Assembly: GCA_020201095.1 (NCBI GenBank)
Contig: JAIVHM010000150.1
Location: 1-49,210 of the forward strand
Direction of reading: 5' to 3'
Source: Halomonas sp.
GTDB taxonomy: Bacteria > Pseudomonadota > Gammaproteobacteria > Pseudomonadales > Halomonadaceae
DNA: 49,210 bases
Shown: positions 40,469-49,210 of the stretch, piece after piece
Layout of the letters: every line of letters begins with the position of its first letter
How positions within the stretch are numbered: position 1 is the stretch's first letter
Notes under the pieces: generated by a model
The model's input: only the letters and a program-made list of their open reading frames with translations
Told to the model about the DNA's origin: nothing
Databases searched by the model: none
Made by a program: the position numbers and the translations under genes

Positions 40469-41739
40469 TAAGCGCCTCCTTCGGGCAACAACGCTTCACC
40501 GGCCCACAGGCTTTCAAGCGTTTCGCGAGCACGCACCAAGTGACAGCGCTCGCCGTCTACCATCACTTCGGCGGGTCGCGGGCGGCTGTTGTAGTTGGAA
40601 GCCATGACAAATCCGTAGGCGCCCGCGGAACGCACGGCCAGCAGGTCGCCCGCGGCAATCGCCAACGCGCGCTCCTGGCCCAGAAAGTCGCCCGTTTCAC
40701 AGACCGGCCCCACCACGTCGTAGGTCGCGGTTTCCCGCTCAGAGCGGGTATCCACCGGTATAATCGCCTGCCACGCCTGATACAGCGCTGGGCGTATCAG
40801 ATCGTTCATGGCGGCATCGACGATGGCAAAGTTCTTGGTTTCACCAGGCTTTAAAAACTCTACGCGGGTGAGCATGACCCCGGCGTTGGCGGCGATCGAA
40901 CGACCGGGTTCGAACAGCAGCGTGAGTTGCTCACCGCCTTCCCAGCGCGACAGGCGCGAGAGCAGTTGGCTGGCGTAGTCAAACGGATGGGGCGGCGTTT
41001 CATCGCGGTAGGGCACGCCAAGGCCGCCGCCCAGGTCCAGATGGTCGATCTCGATGCCACGCTCGCGCAGGCGCTCCATGAGCACCAGCAAACGCTCCAG
41101 GGCATCCAGAAACGGCGCTGTTTCGGTGAGCTGCGAGCCGATATGGCAATCCAGGCCCTTGACCTGCAGGTTGGGTAGGCTCGCCGCCAGTTCGTACACT
41201 GCCAGGGCGTCGTCGACGGGAATGCCGAACTTATTGTCCTTGAGGCCGGTGGAAATGTACGGGTGGGTACCCGCATCCACATCGGGGTTGACCCGCAGCG
41301 ACACCGGCGCCACTTTGCCCAACTCGCCCGCCACGGCGTTCAGCCGCTCAAGCTCGGGGCGCGACTCGACGTTGAAGCATTTGATGCCCACTTCAAGCGC
41401 ACGGGCCATCTCAAAGGGCTGCTTGGCCACGCCGGAAAACACCACCTTGGCCGGGTCACCGCCGGCCTTGAGCACACGCTCAAGCTCGCCCACAGAGACA
41501 ATATCAAACCCCGCGCCCAGCTTGGCTAATAGCCCCAGCACGGCAATATTGGAGTTGGCCTTTACCGCGTAGCAAATCAGGTGCGGGTGGTTGCCCAGCG
41601 CTTCGGTGTAGGCGCGGAAATGACGCGTCAGAGTTGCCTTTGAATAGACGTAGCAAGGCGTGCCGTATGTCTCGGCAATACGGTCAAGCGGAACATCCTC
41701 GGCAAAAAGCAGGCCGTCACGGTCGTTAAAATGATCCAC
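40468..41739 (-). CDS. lysA: Diaminopimelate decarboxylase (GTG start)
   Basis: [20 protein letters not shown]...[15 protein letters not shown]...[11 protein letters not shown]...[12 protein letters not shown]. Confidence 0.98.
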   Translation of the reverse strand: MDHFNDRDGLLFAEDVPLDRIAETYGTPCYVYSKATLTRHFRAYTEALGNHPHLICYAVKANSNIAVLGLLAKLGAGFDIVSVGELERVLKAGGDPAKVVFSGVAKQPFEMARALEVGIKCFNVESRPELERLNAVAGELGKVAPVSLRVNPDVDAGTHPYISTGLKDNKFGIPVDDALAVYELAASLPNLQVKGLDCHIGSQLTETAPFLDALERLLVLMERLRERGIEIDHLDLGGGLGVPYRDETPPHPFDYASQLLSRLSRWEGGEQLTLLFEPGRSIAANAGVMLTRVEFLKPGETKNFAIVDAAMNDLIRPALYQAWQAIIPVDTRSERETATYDVVGPVCETGDFLGQERALAIAAGDLLAVRSAGAYGFVMASNYNSRPRPAEVMVDGERCHLVRARETLESLWAGEALLPEGGA

Positions 41740-41850
41740 TTAGCCCTCCTGCTGATCGACATTATCGTCGTCGGGCAGATAGAGCGGCCCTTTTTGCCCG
41801 CAGCCCACCAGTAATAAGGCGACAACGGCGAGTAAGGCGATTTTTTTCAT
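41740..41850 (-). CDS. lptM: LptM (YifL-type) small lipoprotein, 36 aa
   Basis: Not in the ORF track (too short); minus-strand translation [36 protein letters not shown]: lipobox LVGC followed by [13 protein letters not shown] overlap with argH stop; next to lysA. Confidence 0.95.
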   Translation of the reverse strand: MKKIALLAVVALLLVGCGQKGPLYLPDDDNVDQQEG

Positions 41851-43253
41851 TGCGCTTCCCCTTTCATGGTGGCCAAAGCCTCACGGGCGCGCTGAGCGGC
41901 GGCGCGAACCTGGTCGGGGGCCGTGCCGCCAATGTGATTGCGCGCGGCCACGGAGCCTTCAAGCGTCAGCACCTCGAACACATCCTGCTCAATGGTGGCC
42001 GAGAACTGCTTGAGCTCATCAAGCGTCATTTCCGAAAGGTCTTTTTCAGCTTTCAGGCCATAGGCCACCGACTGGCCGACAATTTCGTGGGCATCGCGGA
42101 AGGCCACGCCCTTGCGCACCAGGTAATCGGCCAGGTCGGTGGCCGTGGAAAAGCCTTTGCGCGCCGCTTCGAACATGTTGGCTTTTTTCGGCTCGATGGC
42201 GGGCACCATATCGGCAAACGCTTTCAGGCAGTCGTGCACGGTATCCACGGCGTCGAACAGCGGCTCCTTGTCTTCTTGGTTGTCCTTGTTGTAGGCCAGC
42301 GGCTGAGACTTCATCAGCGTCAGCAGGCTCATCAAGTGACCATATACGCGGCCGGTTTTGCCGCGCACCAACTCGGGCACGTCAGGGTTCTTCTTCTGCG
42401 GCATGATCGACGAGCCGGTACAGAAGCGGTCGGGCAAATCGATAAAATCAAACTGGGCGCTGGTCCACAGCACCAGCTCTTCGCTCATGCGCGACAGGTG
42501 CATCAGCAGAATGCTGGCGAAACTGGTGAATTCAATGGCGAAGTCACGATCGGACACGGCGTCCAGCGAGTTTTCCGCCGGGCGGTCGAAGCCCAATAGC
42601 TCCGCGGTGACGTGGCGGTCGATCGGGTAGGTGGTGCCGGCAAGCGCGGCAGCGCCCAGCGGCATCACGTTAATCCGCTTGCGACAGTCCAGCAGGCGCT
42701 CGTGGTCTCGGGCAATCATCTCCTGCCAGGCCAGCAAATGGTGGCCAAACGTCACCGGTTGGGCCGTTTGCAAGTGGGTAAAACCGGGCATGATGGTGTC
42801 GGCTTCACGGTCGGCAAGCTCGATCATGCCTTCGCGCAGACGGATCAGCTCAGCTTCAATGACGTCGATGGCATCACGCATGAACAGGCGAATATCGGTG
42901 GCCACCTGGTCGTTGCGCGAGCGCCCGGTGTGCAGCTTTTTGCCGGTAATGCCGATTTTATCGGTCAGCCGAGCTTCGATGTTCATGTGCACGTCTTCCA
43001 GCGGCACCGACCACTCAAACTCACCGCGCTCGATTTCGCCCTTGATCTCGCTCAGGCCGTTGATAATCGCGTCACGTTCGTCGTCGGTCAGCACGCCGAC
43101 GCGCGCCAGCATCGTCGCGTGGGCGATCGATCCCTGAATATCCTGGCGCGCCAGGCGTTGATCAAAATTAACGGACGCAGTAAAGCGTTCAACAAAGGCG
43201 TCGGTGGGCTCGCTAAAGCGACCGCCCCAAGACTGGTTCGTAGCTTGGCTCAT
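41847..43253 (-). CDS. argH: Argininosuccinate lyase
   Basis: [29 protein letters not shown]...[17 protein letters not shown]...[26 protein letters not shown]. Confidence 0.98.
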   Translation of the reverse strand: MSQATNQSWGGRFSEPTDAFVERFTASVNFDQRLARQDIQGSIAHATMLARVGVLTDDERDAIINGLSEIKGEIERGEFEWSVPLEDVHMNIEARLTDKIGITGKKLHTGRSRNDQVATDIRLFMRDAIDVIEAELIRLREGMIELADREADTIMPGFTHLQTAQPVTFGHHLLAWQEMIARDHERLLDCRKRINVMPLGAAALAGTTYPIDRHVTAELLGFDRPAENSLDAVSDRDFAIEFTSFASILLMHLSRMSEELVLWTSAQFDFIDLPDRFCTGSSIMPQKKNPDVPELVRGKTGRVYGHLMSLLTLMKSQPLAYNKDNQEDKEPLFDAVDTVHDCLKAFADMVPAIEPKKANMFEAARKGFSTATDLADYLVRKGVAFRDAHEIVGQSVAYGLKAEKDLSEMTLDELKQFSATIEQDVFEVLTLEGSVAARNHIGGTAPDQVRAAAQRAREALATMKGEAQ

Positions 43254-43379
43254 CGGAGGCATATCCTGCTGACAAAACAATTAGAGTCGATAGCGGAAAG
43301 TGTAACAGAGTCGCCGTGGGGAGCGGCACGCCGTTTTTATCACGACGGCGTTAATGCCAGGTAAGTCGAGCATCAAGGA

Positions 43380-45449
43380 CTAGGGCGTCGTAAACGCCGG
43401 AGGAGAGGCTAAAAAATCAATAAGGGCGTTCAAAGGCATGGGGCGAGCGAGGTAGTAGCCCTGAAAGTAGTCGCAATGATGCGCTTTGAGGTAGGCAAAC
43501 TGCTCGGCTGTTTCTACCCCTTCTACCAATACATCCAGCTTCAGTTTGGCGGCCATGGTCACTACGCCTTCGACAATCGCCGCGTCACGATGGTCGCTGA
43601 TAACATCATTGATGAACGAGCGGTCAATCTTGATCTTGCTGATCGGCAAACGTTTAAGGTAACTGAGGCTCGAGAAACCGGTGCCAAAATCATCCATGGC
43701 AATGTGTACACCCAACTGCCGTATGGCCTGCAGGGTCTGAATGGCCTGCTCCACGCTATCCATCAGCACACCTTCGGTCAGTTCCAGTTCAAGCAGATCT
43801 GGCGCCAGGCCGCTTTCCGCCAGCACCCGGTCAATCGTTTCCAGAAAGCCGGGGCGCTGGAAATGCATCGGCGAGACGAAATGCATCGGCGAGACGTTCA
43901 CCGCCATGGTAATGCGCCCCAGGCCCAGCTCATTCAGCTGTTTGGCGACCCGGCAGGCGGTCGCGAGCACCCAGTCGCTGATCGGGATGATTTGCCCGGT
44001 GTCTTCCGCCAGGCCAATAAAATCTCCGGGCGGAATATGGCCCCGCTCAGGGTGCGGCCAGCGGATCAAGGCTTCCACGCCCACCACCTTGCCACTGGGC
44101 CCGTGCACTTGCGGTTGGAAGTAGAGCTCAAACTGCTGCTCTTCAATCGCGTGCTGCATGGCATTGCGCAGGCTAACCCTTTCGCTGACCTTGCGGTTAA
44201 GGTCCTCGGTGTACCAGTGACAGGTATTACGCCCACGCCGCTTGGCTTTAAACATGGCCAAGTCGGCCTGCTGGATCAGTTGGGGCGGATCGCTGAGATT
44301 ACCGTCGCTTATCGCCACCCCGATACTTGCGGTAATGCGCAACTCGCTGCCTTGCTGCCAATAAGGCGTCGCCAACCGTTTGAGAATCCGCTCCACCACC
44401 TGAATGACATCGTTAGGATCGGCCAGATCCGGCAGCAACACCACGAATTCATCGCCGCCAAAACGCGCCACGATATCCCAGGAGCGCAGTTCGTCTTCCA
44501 GCCGTCTGGCAACCTCCATCAGAACAAAGTCGCCTACCTCGTGCCCCAGGGTGTCATTGATCGGCTTGAATTCGTCCAAGTCGATAAACAGCACGGCCAA
44601 ATGACGCTGGTAGCGGCGCGCCACCTGACAACCCTGCTCCAATCGCTGGGTTAGCAGCGCCCGATTAGGCAGCCCGGTCAGCGCGTCGTGGTTGGCGTTA
44701 TAAGCCAACTGCGCCTGGTACTCGCGCTGCTCAGAAATATCGTTCTGAACGCCAATATAGTGGGTCAGCTTGCCCGTTTCATCGTGCACCGGAGAGAGAT
44801 ACAGGTCGTTACAGAACGGTTCGCCGCTGCGCCGATAATTGCGAATCACCACATGTACTTCTGCGCCGTCAGCGATACCTCGGCGTAGTTGTTTGACGGT
44901 GTGAGGGTCGCTATCTTCACCTTGTAAAAAACGGCAGTTGCGGCCAAGCGCTTCCTCGCGGGTATGCCCGGTGACCCGCTCAAAAGCGCTATTAACGTAT
45001 ACGATAGGCAAATCCGCATGCCCCGCATCCGCAATGATCATACCGTTGGTGCTCGACTCGACGCTGCGTTCGAGGAGTTTCAGTCGGCTTTCGGCGGCCT
45101 TGCGCTCCGTTACTACCCGCCCAATGACATAGGCCACCCCGTCACCCAGCGAAGGGTCGATCTCTAACCAGTGGAGTACCTGGGAGGCAGAACGGGCTCG
45201 CACCTCGAAGATGGGAACATCCTGCCCCTGGATCAAGCGCTCAAACATTGTCTCGATGAGACGATGATCACGCACATCAACGACCTTGCCGCAGTGCCTG
45301 CCCTCGAGTTCGTCCGCGGAATAACCCAGCAGGGCCTCAAATGCAGGGTTTACCTGCAAAAATCGCCCTTTCAGGTCAATGCAGAAAAATAAATCGTGAG
45401 AGAGCAGGAAAAAGTGATCCAACTGTCCATGGGGTGTTGAGGGCGTCAT
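43380..45449 (-). CDS. PAS-PAC(LOV-like)-GGDEF-EAL signalling protein
   Basis: PAS: FLQVNPAFEALLGYSADELEGR; LOV-like motif GRNCRFLQG; VARFGGDEFVVLL; VEALIRWPHPERG; MDDFGTGFSSLSYLK. Confidence 0.95.
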   Translation of the reverse strand: MTPSTPHGQLDHFFLLSHDLFFCIDLKGRFLQVNPAFEALLGYSADELEGRHCGKVVDVRDHRLIETMFERLIQGQDVPIFEVRARSASQVLHWLEIDPSLGDGVAYVIGRVVTERKAAESRLKLLERSVESSTNGMIIADAGHADLPIVYVNSAFERVTGHTREEALGRNCRFLQGEDSDPHTVKQLRRGIADGAEVHVVIRNYRRSGEPFCNDLYLSPVHDETGKLTHYIGVQNDISEQREYQAQLAYNANHDALTGLPNRALLTQRLEQGCQVARRYQRHLAVLFIDLDEFKPINDTLGHEVGDFVLMEVARRLEDELRSWDIVARFGGDEFVVLLPDLADPNDVIQVVERILKRLATPYWQQGSELRITASIGVAISDGNLSDPPQLIQQADLAMFKAKRRGRNTCHWYTEDLNRKVSERVSLRNAMQHAIEEQQFELYFQPQVHGPSGKVVGVEALIRWPHPERGHIPPGDFIGLAEDTGQIIPISDWVLATACRVAKQLNELGLGRITMAVNVSPMHFVSPMHFQRPGFLETIDRVLAESGLAPDLLELELTEGVLMDSVEQAIQTLQAIRQLGVHIAMDDFGTGFSSLSYLKRLPISKIKIDRSFINDVISDHRDAAIVEGVVTMAAKLKLDVLVEGVETAEQFAYLKAHHCDYFQGYYLARPMPLNALIDFLASPPAFTTP
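43860..43895. repeat. 18-bp perfect tandem duplication inside EAL coding region
   Basis: GAAATGCATCGGCGAGAC x2 (43860-43877, 43878-43895), encoding the doubled VSPMHF VSPMHF. Confidence 0.97.
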
Positions 45450-45588
45450 GGGGTATCCTGAGCCAAGCGATTGGGGACGCCTATAAGGTCGCTTACGGCA
45501 TTGGTCATTTTTACTGGGTAGCCGGGTGCTTTATGATGAGCAATATCATAGTTTGACGCGCCGTGTCAGCGGCAACAAGGAGAATAAC

Positions 45589-46533
45589 GTGGCATCTATT
45601 ACCAAACTACGCATCGCCACGCGGAAAAGCCAACTGGCGATGTGGCAAGCGGAGCATGTTCGCGACCGTCTGTTGGCGGTACATAGCGGGCTTGAGGTTG
45701 AACTTGTGCCACTGTCAACGCGAGGCGATAAAATCATCGATACGCCGCTTTCCAAGATTGGTGGCAAAGCATTATTTGTCAAAGAACTGGAAGAGGCCAT
45801 GCTGGACGGTCGAGCGGATATTGCGGTGCATTCCATGAAAGACGTGCCCATGCATTTTCCCGAAGGCCTGGGCCTGTCGATCATCCTCGAAGGCGCCGAC
45901 CCCACCGATGCGTTTGTCTCAAACCATTACCACAGCCTTGACGAACTCCCGGAAGGAGCACGCATCGGCACAGCCAGCCTGCGCCGAGGTCTGCAAATGC
46001 GTGAGGCGCGCCCTGATCTCAGCATTCTGAACCTGCGCGGCAATGTCCAGACGCGCCTTGGCAAGCTGGATAATGGGGAATTCGAAGCGATCATCCTGGC
46101 CACATCGGGTCTTAAACGGCTCGGCCTTGACGACCGCATCACCCAGGCAATGCCGCCTGAGATATGCTTACCCGCCTGCGGCCAGGGCGCCCTGGGCATT
46201 GAGTGCCGACTGCACGATCCTGAATTGATTGCACTTCTGGCACCGTTAGACGATGCTGATACTGCCACACGCGTTCGTGCGGAAAGAGCCATGAATACGC
46301 GTCTGGAAGGCGGTTGCCAGGTACCCATTGCCGGCCATGCAGTGCTCGACCTTGAGAACGAAACGATGTGGCTGCGTGGGCTGGTGGGCAATCCGGAAGG
46401 CACTGAAGTGCTCCGCGCGGAAGGACACGGTTCGATGCACGAACCCGAAGCGTTGGGCATTCGCATCGCCGAGGAACTGCTGGATCAGGGAGCCGGTGAG
46501 ATTTTGGCTGAGGTATACGGCAACGAAATATGA
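45589..46533 (+). CDS. hemC: Hydroxymethylbilane synthase (GTG start)
   Basis: [24 protein letters not shown]...[45 protein letters not shown]...[22 protein letters not shown]. Confidence 0.97.
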   Translation: MASITKLRIATRKSQLAMWQAEHVRDRLLAVHSGLEVELVPLSTRGDKIIDTPLSKIGGKALFVKELEEAMLDGRADIAVHSMKDVPMHFPEGLGLSIILEGADPTDAFVSNHYHSLDELPEGARIGTASLRRGLQMREARPDLSILNLRGNVQTRLGKLDNGEFEAIILATSGLKRLGLDDRITQAMPPEICLPACGQGALGIECRLHDPELIALLAPLDDADTATRVRAERAMNTRLEGGCQVPIAGHAVLDLENETMWLRGLVGNPEGTEVLRAEGHGSMHEPEALGIRIAEELLDQGAGEILAEVYGNEI

Positions 46534-47273
46534 CGCTACCGGTACTTATCACCCGGCCCGGCGCTCGCGGGACAGTGCTTGCAGAGGCGCTGCGCCGCGA
46601 AGGCGCAAGCGTTGAAGCGCTGGACGTAATGCAGCTTAATGCGCTGCCCGAAGACGCCGCCATGCGTCAGGTTTGGCTTGATATTGATCAGTACCATAAG
46701 ATAGTGGTTGTCAGTCCTTTTGCTGCTGGCTGTTTGAGTGAGGCACTTGATCGCTATTGGCCGCAGCTACCGGTTGGCATTGACTACTACAGCGTCGGTC
46801 AAAGTACCGCAGCCCTGCTTTACCAACAGCTAGGCGTGCGCGTGCATGTTCCGCCGCCGCGCGATGGCGAAGATACCAGCGAAGCCCTGATGCGTTTGGC
46901 GTCTTTGCAAGCGCTGCATCACCAGCGGGTATTGATAGTAGCGGGGGAAGGCGGGCGTTCGCTGCTGGCAGAAACGCTTGCCGAACGCGGCGCCCAGGTG
47001 ACACCTTTGGCTGTCTATCGACGCCACTTGCTGGCACCATCGAGCCCCATGCAAGCCCGTCTCGCGGCGGGCGATTACCGGGCGTTGATCGTCACCAGCG
47101 GCGAACTCTTAGAACATCTGGCAAAATGGTGCCAACCGAAAGCGTTGAACCAACCGCTAATCGTTTCCAGTCGCCGTTTGGCTACACTGGCTGAAAGACT
47201 GGGGTTTTGTGCCCCCATTGTGGCGTCAGGAGCCACACCACCGGCGTTAATCGCCGCGTTGGCTCGGACCTAG
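46530..47273 (+). CDS. hemD: Uroporphyrinogen-III synthase
   Basis: [29 protein letters not shown]...[22 protein letters not shown]...; overlaps hemC by ATGA. Confidence 0.94.
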   Translation: MTLPVLITRPGARGTVLAEALRREGASVEALDVMQLNALPEDAAMRQVWLDIDQYHKIVVVSPFAAGCLSEALDRYWPQLPVGIDYYSVGQSTAALLYQQLGVRVHVPPPRDGEDTSEALMRLASLQALHHQRVLIVAGEGGRSLLAETLAERGAQVTPLAVYRRHLLAPSSPMQARLAAGDYRALIVTSGELLEHLAKWCQPKALNQPLIVSSRRLATLAERLGFCAPIVASGATPPALIAALART

Positions 47274-47324
47274 ACCCAGCGGGTGCCGATATCGATCAAG
47301 GAACTTAACAAGGGCTAGCGACAG

Positions 47325-48824
47325 ATGAGCAAACAAACAAGCGATCAGGACGACACCCAGAAAAACGCGTCAAATACCGTTGGTGAGGACAAGACACCCC
47401 CGTCGTCATCCTCCACGGCCGACTCTCCTACTACAAGCTCACCCAGCACTGGCAGTGGCGACGACTCCAACTCTTCGGTAGAAGCGTCCACCTCCCCGTC
47501 GTCGCAGACGCCTGCTTCCTCATCCAATGGACAGCGCTCACGGCGACGCCAGAAAAGCGCCAAAAATGCTGCCCAGGATACGACCCAGCAAAAGAATCAG
47601 AACAGTCCTCAATCAGGCGCGTCAGGCGACGGGCAAAAAGCCGCTGTGTCAAGCGATGCCAAGAAGGCCTCCGCCTCACAGGATACCTCCTCCAGCAGCG
47701 CTAAAAGTGCGGATTCGTCTTCAACGTCTTCATCCGGCAAAAAGCAAAGCCCGCCGCCTCAAACCCCAACGCCCACTGGCGGTGGTGGCAAAGGCAAAGG
47801 CGGATTTGCCATTGTGTTGGTACTCTTACTGGCGATTGCTGTGGGGGTGGTTGCCTGGCAGGGCTGGCTACGTCTGGAAGCCCAACAGCAACGGCTCAAT
47901 GAGCTGACCGAACGCGCCGACAGCAGTGCAACGCAGCAGACCGTCGATGACCTTGCCGCGCAGATTGAAAGCGGCGAAGCCGAGCGCGAGCAACAGTTCG
48001 ATAGCACCATCAGCGAGCTACGCGATGAGTTTGCCGACTACCGCGGCAACGTCGACGACACGCTGGACGATGTGCTGGCACAGCTCTCTCAAGAGCAGGA
48101 AACGGATGAACGCGACTGGCTGCATGCTGAAGCCGCTTATTTACTGCGTCTTGCCAACCAGCGTCTACAACTGGAAGGCGATGTTGAAGGTGCCGCCGCG
48201 CTGTTGCGTACTGCCGATGCGCGCCTTGAAGATGCCGACAACCCTGCTTTGACATCTGTCCGGCGTGAAATTGCCAACGAACTGGCTGCCCTAGATGCCG
48301 TCCCGCGCCTCGACCGCACCGGGGTTTATCTGGCGCTGAATGCGCAACAGGAGCGCGTTGCCGGATTACGCCTTTCCCAGGAGGTAGAAGAGCGTGCAGT
48401 GACCTCAAGCATCGAGCAGCCACCGACAGGTACCTTCGAGCGTCAACTGGCCCGTTTCGGCGAAGAGCTTAAAGACTTGGTGATGATTCGCCACCATGAT
48501 GAAGCCATGGAAGAGCTGGTCACGCCAGAACAAGAGTCGTACCTGCGCCAAAGTCTGCGGCTGATTCTTGAGCAATCCCAGTTGGCCTTGCTCAAAGAAG
48601 AGCAGTCGCTTTACGAAGGGAGCATCGACAAGGCGTTGGAGTTGATCAATGGCTACTACGACACTTCTCGCGAAGAGGCCCAGCGTGTTATCGAACGCCT
48701 TGAAGAGCTCAGGGAAGTCACCGTTGAGCCTGAACTGCCGGACATCAGCGCATCGCAACAGGCCATGGCGGAATTTATCGAAAACCGTCACGAGTCGCGT
48801 CAGCAAGAGGGAGGTGAGTCATGA
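47325..48824 (+). CDS. hemX: HemX-like protein (uroporphyrinogen-III C-methyltransferase family annotation)
   Basis: Ser/Thr-rich N-terminal tail, single TM (GGFAIVLVLLLAIAVGVVAWQGW), coiled coil, then AEAAYLLRLANQRLQLEGDVEGAAALLRTADARL; position hemD-hemX-hemY. Confidence 0.92.
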   Translation: MSKQTSDQDDTQKNASNTVGEDKTPPSSSSTADSPTTSSPSTGSGDDSNSSVEASTSPSSQTPASSSNGQRSRRRQKSAKNAAQDTTQQKNQNSPQSGASGDGQKAAVSSDAKKASASQDTSSSSAKSADSSSTSSSGKKQSPPPQTPTPTGGGGKGKGGFAIVLVLLLAIAVGVVAWQGWLRLEAQQQRLNELTERADSSATQQTVDDLAAQIESGEAEREQQFDSTISELRDEFADYRGNVDDTLDDVLAQLSQEQETDERDWLHAEAAYLLRLANQRLQLEGDVEGAAALLRTADARLEDADNPALTSVRREIANELAALDAVPRLDRTGVYLALNAQQERVAGLRLSQEVEERAVTSSIEQPPTGTFERQLARFGEELKDLVMIRHHDEAMEELVTPEQESYLRQSLRLILEQSQLALLKEEQSLYEGSIDKALELINGYYDTSREEAQRVIERLEELREVTVEPELPDISASQQAMAEFIENRHESRQQEGGES

Positions 48825-49210
48825 GAAAGCTCATCCTGTTGATTGTCGCCGGGCTCGCCGTTGGGGCACTGTTTGGCCATCTGATGATGTCTGTGCCCGG
48901 CTACTGGCTGATCCGCGTCGGTGATACGTCGGTGCAAACCTCCTTCTGGTTTGGCCTCGTGCTGCTATTGGCCGCCTTCATTGTGGTGCATTTTATACTG
49001 CGCTTGTTAGGCGGCATGATTCGTCCGGTAGGCCGGTTTCGCACCTGGAACAGCCGCGCCCGCAACCGTCGTGCCATGAAGCGTACGGTGCATGGGCTAG
49101 TGGCCATGACCGAAGGGCGCTGGAAGCGCGCCGAAAAAACCCTGGTGAAAGCGGCGGGTGATTCAAGCACCCCACTGGTCAACTACCTCTCTGCCGCCCT
49201 GGCGGCACAC
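48821..49210 (+). CDS. hemY: HemY N-terminal protein (partial, runs off window)
   Basis: MRKLILLIVAGLAVGALFGHLMMSVPGYWLIRVGDTSVQTSFWFGLVLLLAAFIVVHFILRLL...EGRWKRAEKTLVKAAGDSSTPLVNYLSAALAAH; ATGA overlap with hemX. Confidence 0.94.
   Translation, partial: MRKLILLIVAGLAVGALFGHLMMSVPGYWLIRVGDTSVQTSFWFGLVLLLAAFIVVHFILRLLGGMIRPVGRFRTWNSRARNRRAMKRTVHGLVAMTEGRWKRAEKTLVKAAGDSSTPLVNYLSAALAAH

Noticed and set aside
41850-43364. Plus-strand ORFs of 249-250 aa opposite argH
   Set aside because: Antisense to a convincingly conserved argH; no recognisable motifs.
43476-44654. 392-aa plus-strand ORF opposite the PAS-GGDEF-EAL gene
   Set aside because: Antisense shadow ORF in GC-rich coding DNA; composition (His/Gln/Arg-rich) is not protein-like and the minus-strand gene has clear domain motifs.
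47325-47800. Ser/Thr/Gln-rich low-complexity N-terminus of HemX as a novel repeat protein
   Set aside because: A variable disordered cytoplasmic tail is common in HemX proteins; no regular repeat unit found.

Overview
The 49.2 kb window looks like a core chromosomal segment of a halophilic gammaproteobacterium, very probably Halomonas or a close relative, based on a complete ectoine TRAP transporter cluster (teaABCD) plus glnK-amtB-glnK, comM, glcB, thiSG-trmB, argH-lptM-lysA-dapF-DUF484-xerC-HAD and hemCDXY. I saw no rRNA, tRNA, CRISPR array, IS element or prophage. The most interesting observations are: (1) a higBA/graTA-type toxin-antitoxin cassette flanked by two copies of the comM 3' end that differ only at synonymous sites, suggesting insertion with restoration of the target gene; (2) a strong unannotated sRNA candidate on the minus strand (~19534-19668); (3) three separate core-family genes (PaaI-like thioesterase, YheS-type ABC-F protein, DUF484 protein) that each appear to have lost an internal block; (4) a MerR/CueR-type promoter architecture upstream of a DUF411 gene; (5) a sigma54 promoter with two helically phased NtrC-like sites upstream of one of two glnK copies; (6) an apparent dctQ-dctM-thiD operon lacking a substrate-binding protein gene; (7) an 18-bp in-frame tandem duplication next to the catalytic Asn of an EAL domain; (8) a nested palindromic element upstream of a FhuD-like gene. 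All family calls come from reading the translated sequences; no database search was run.
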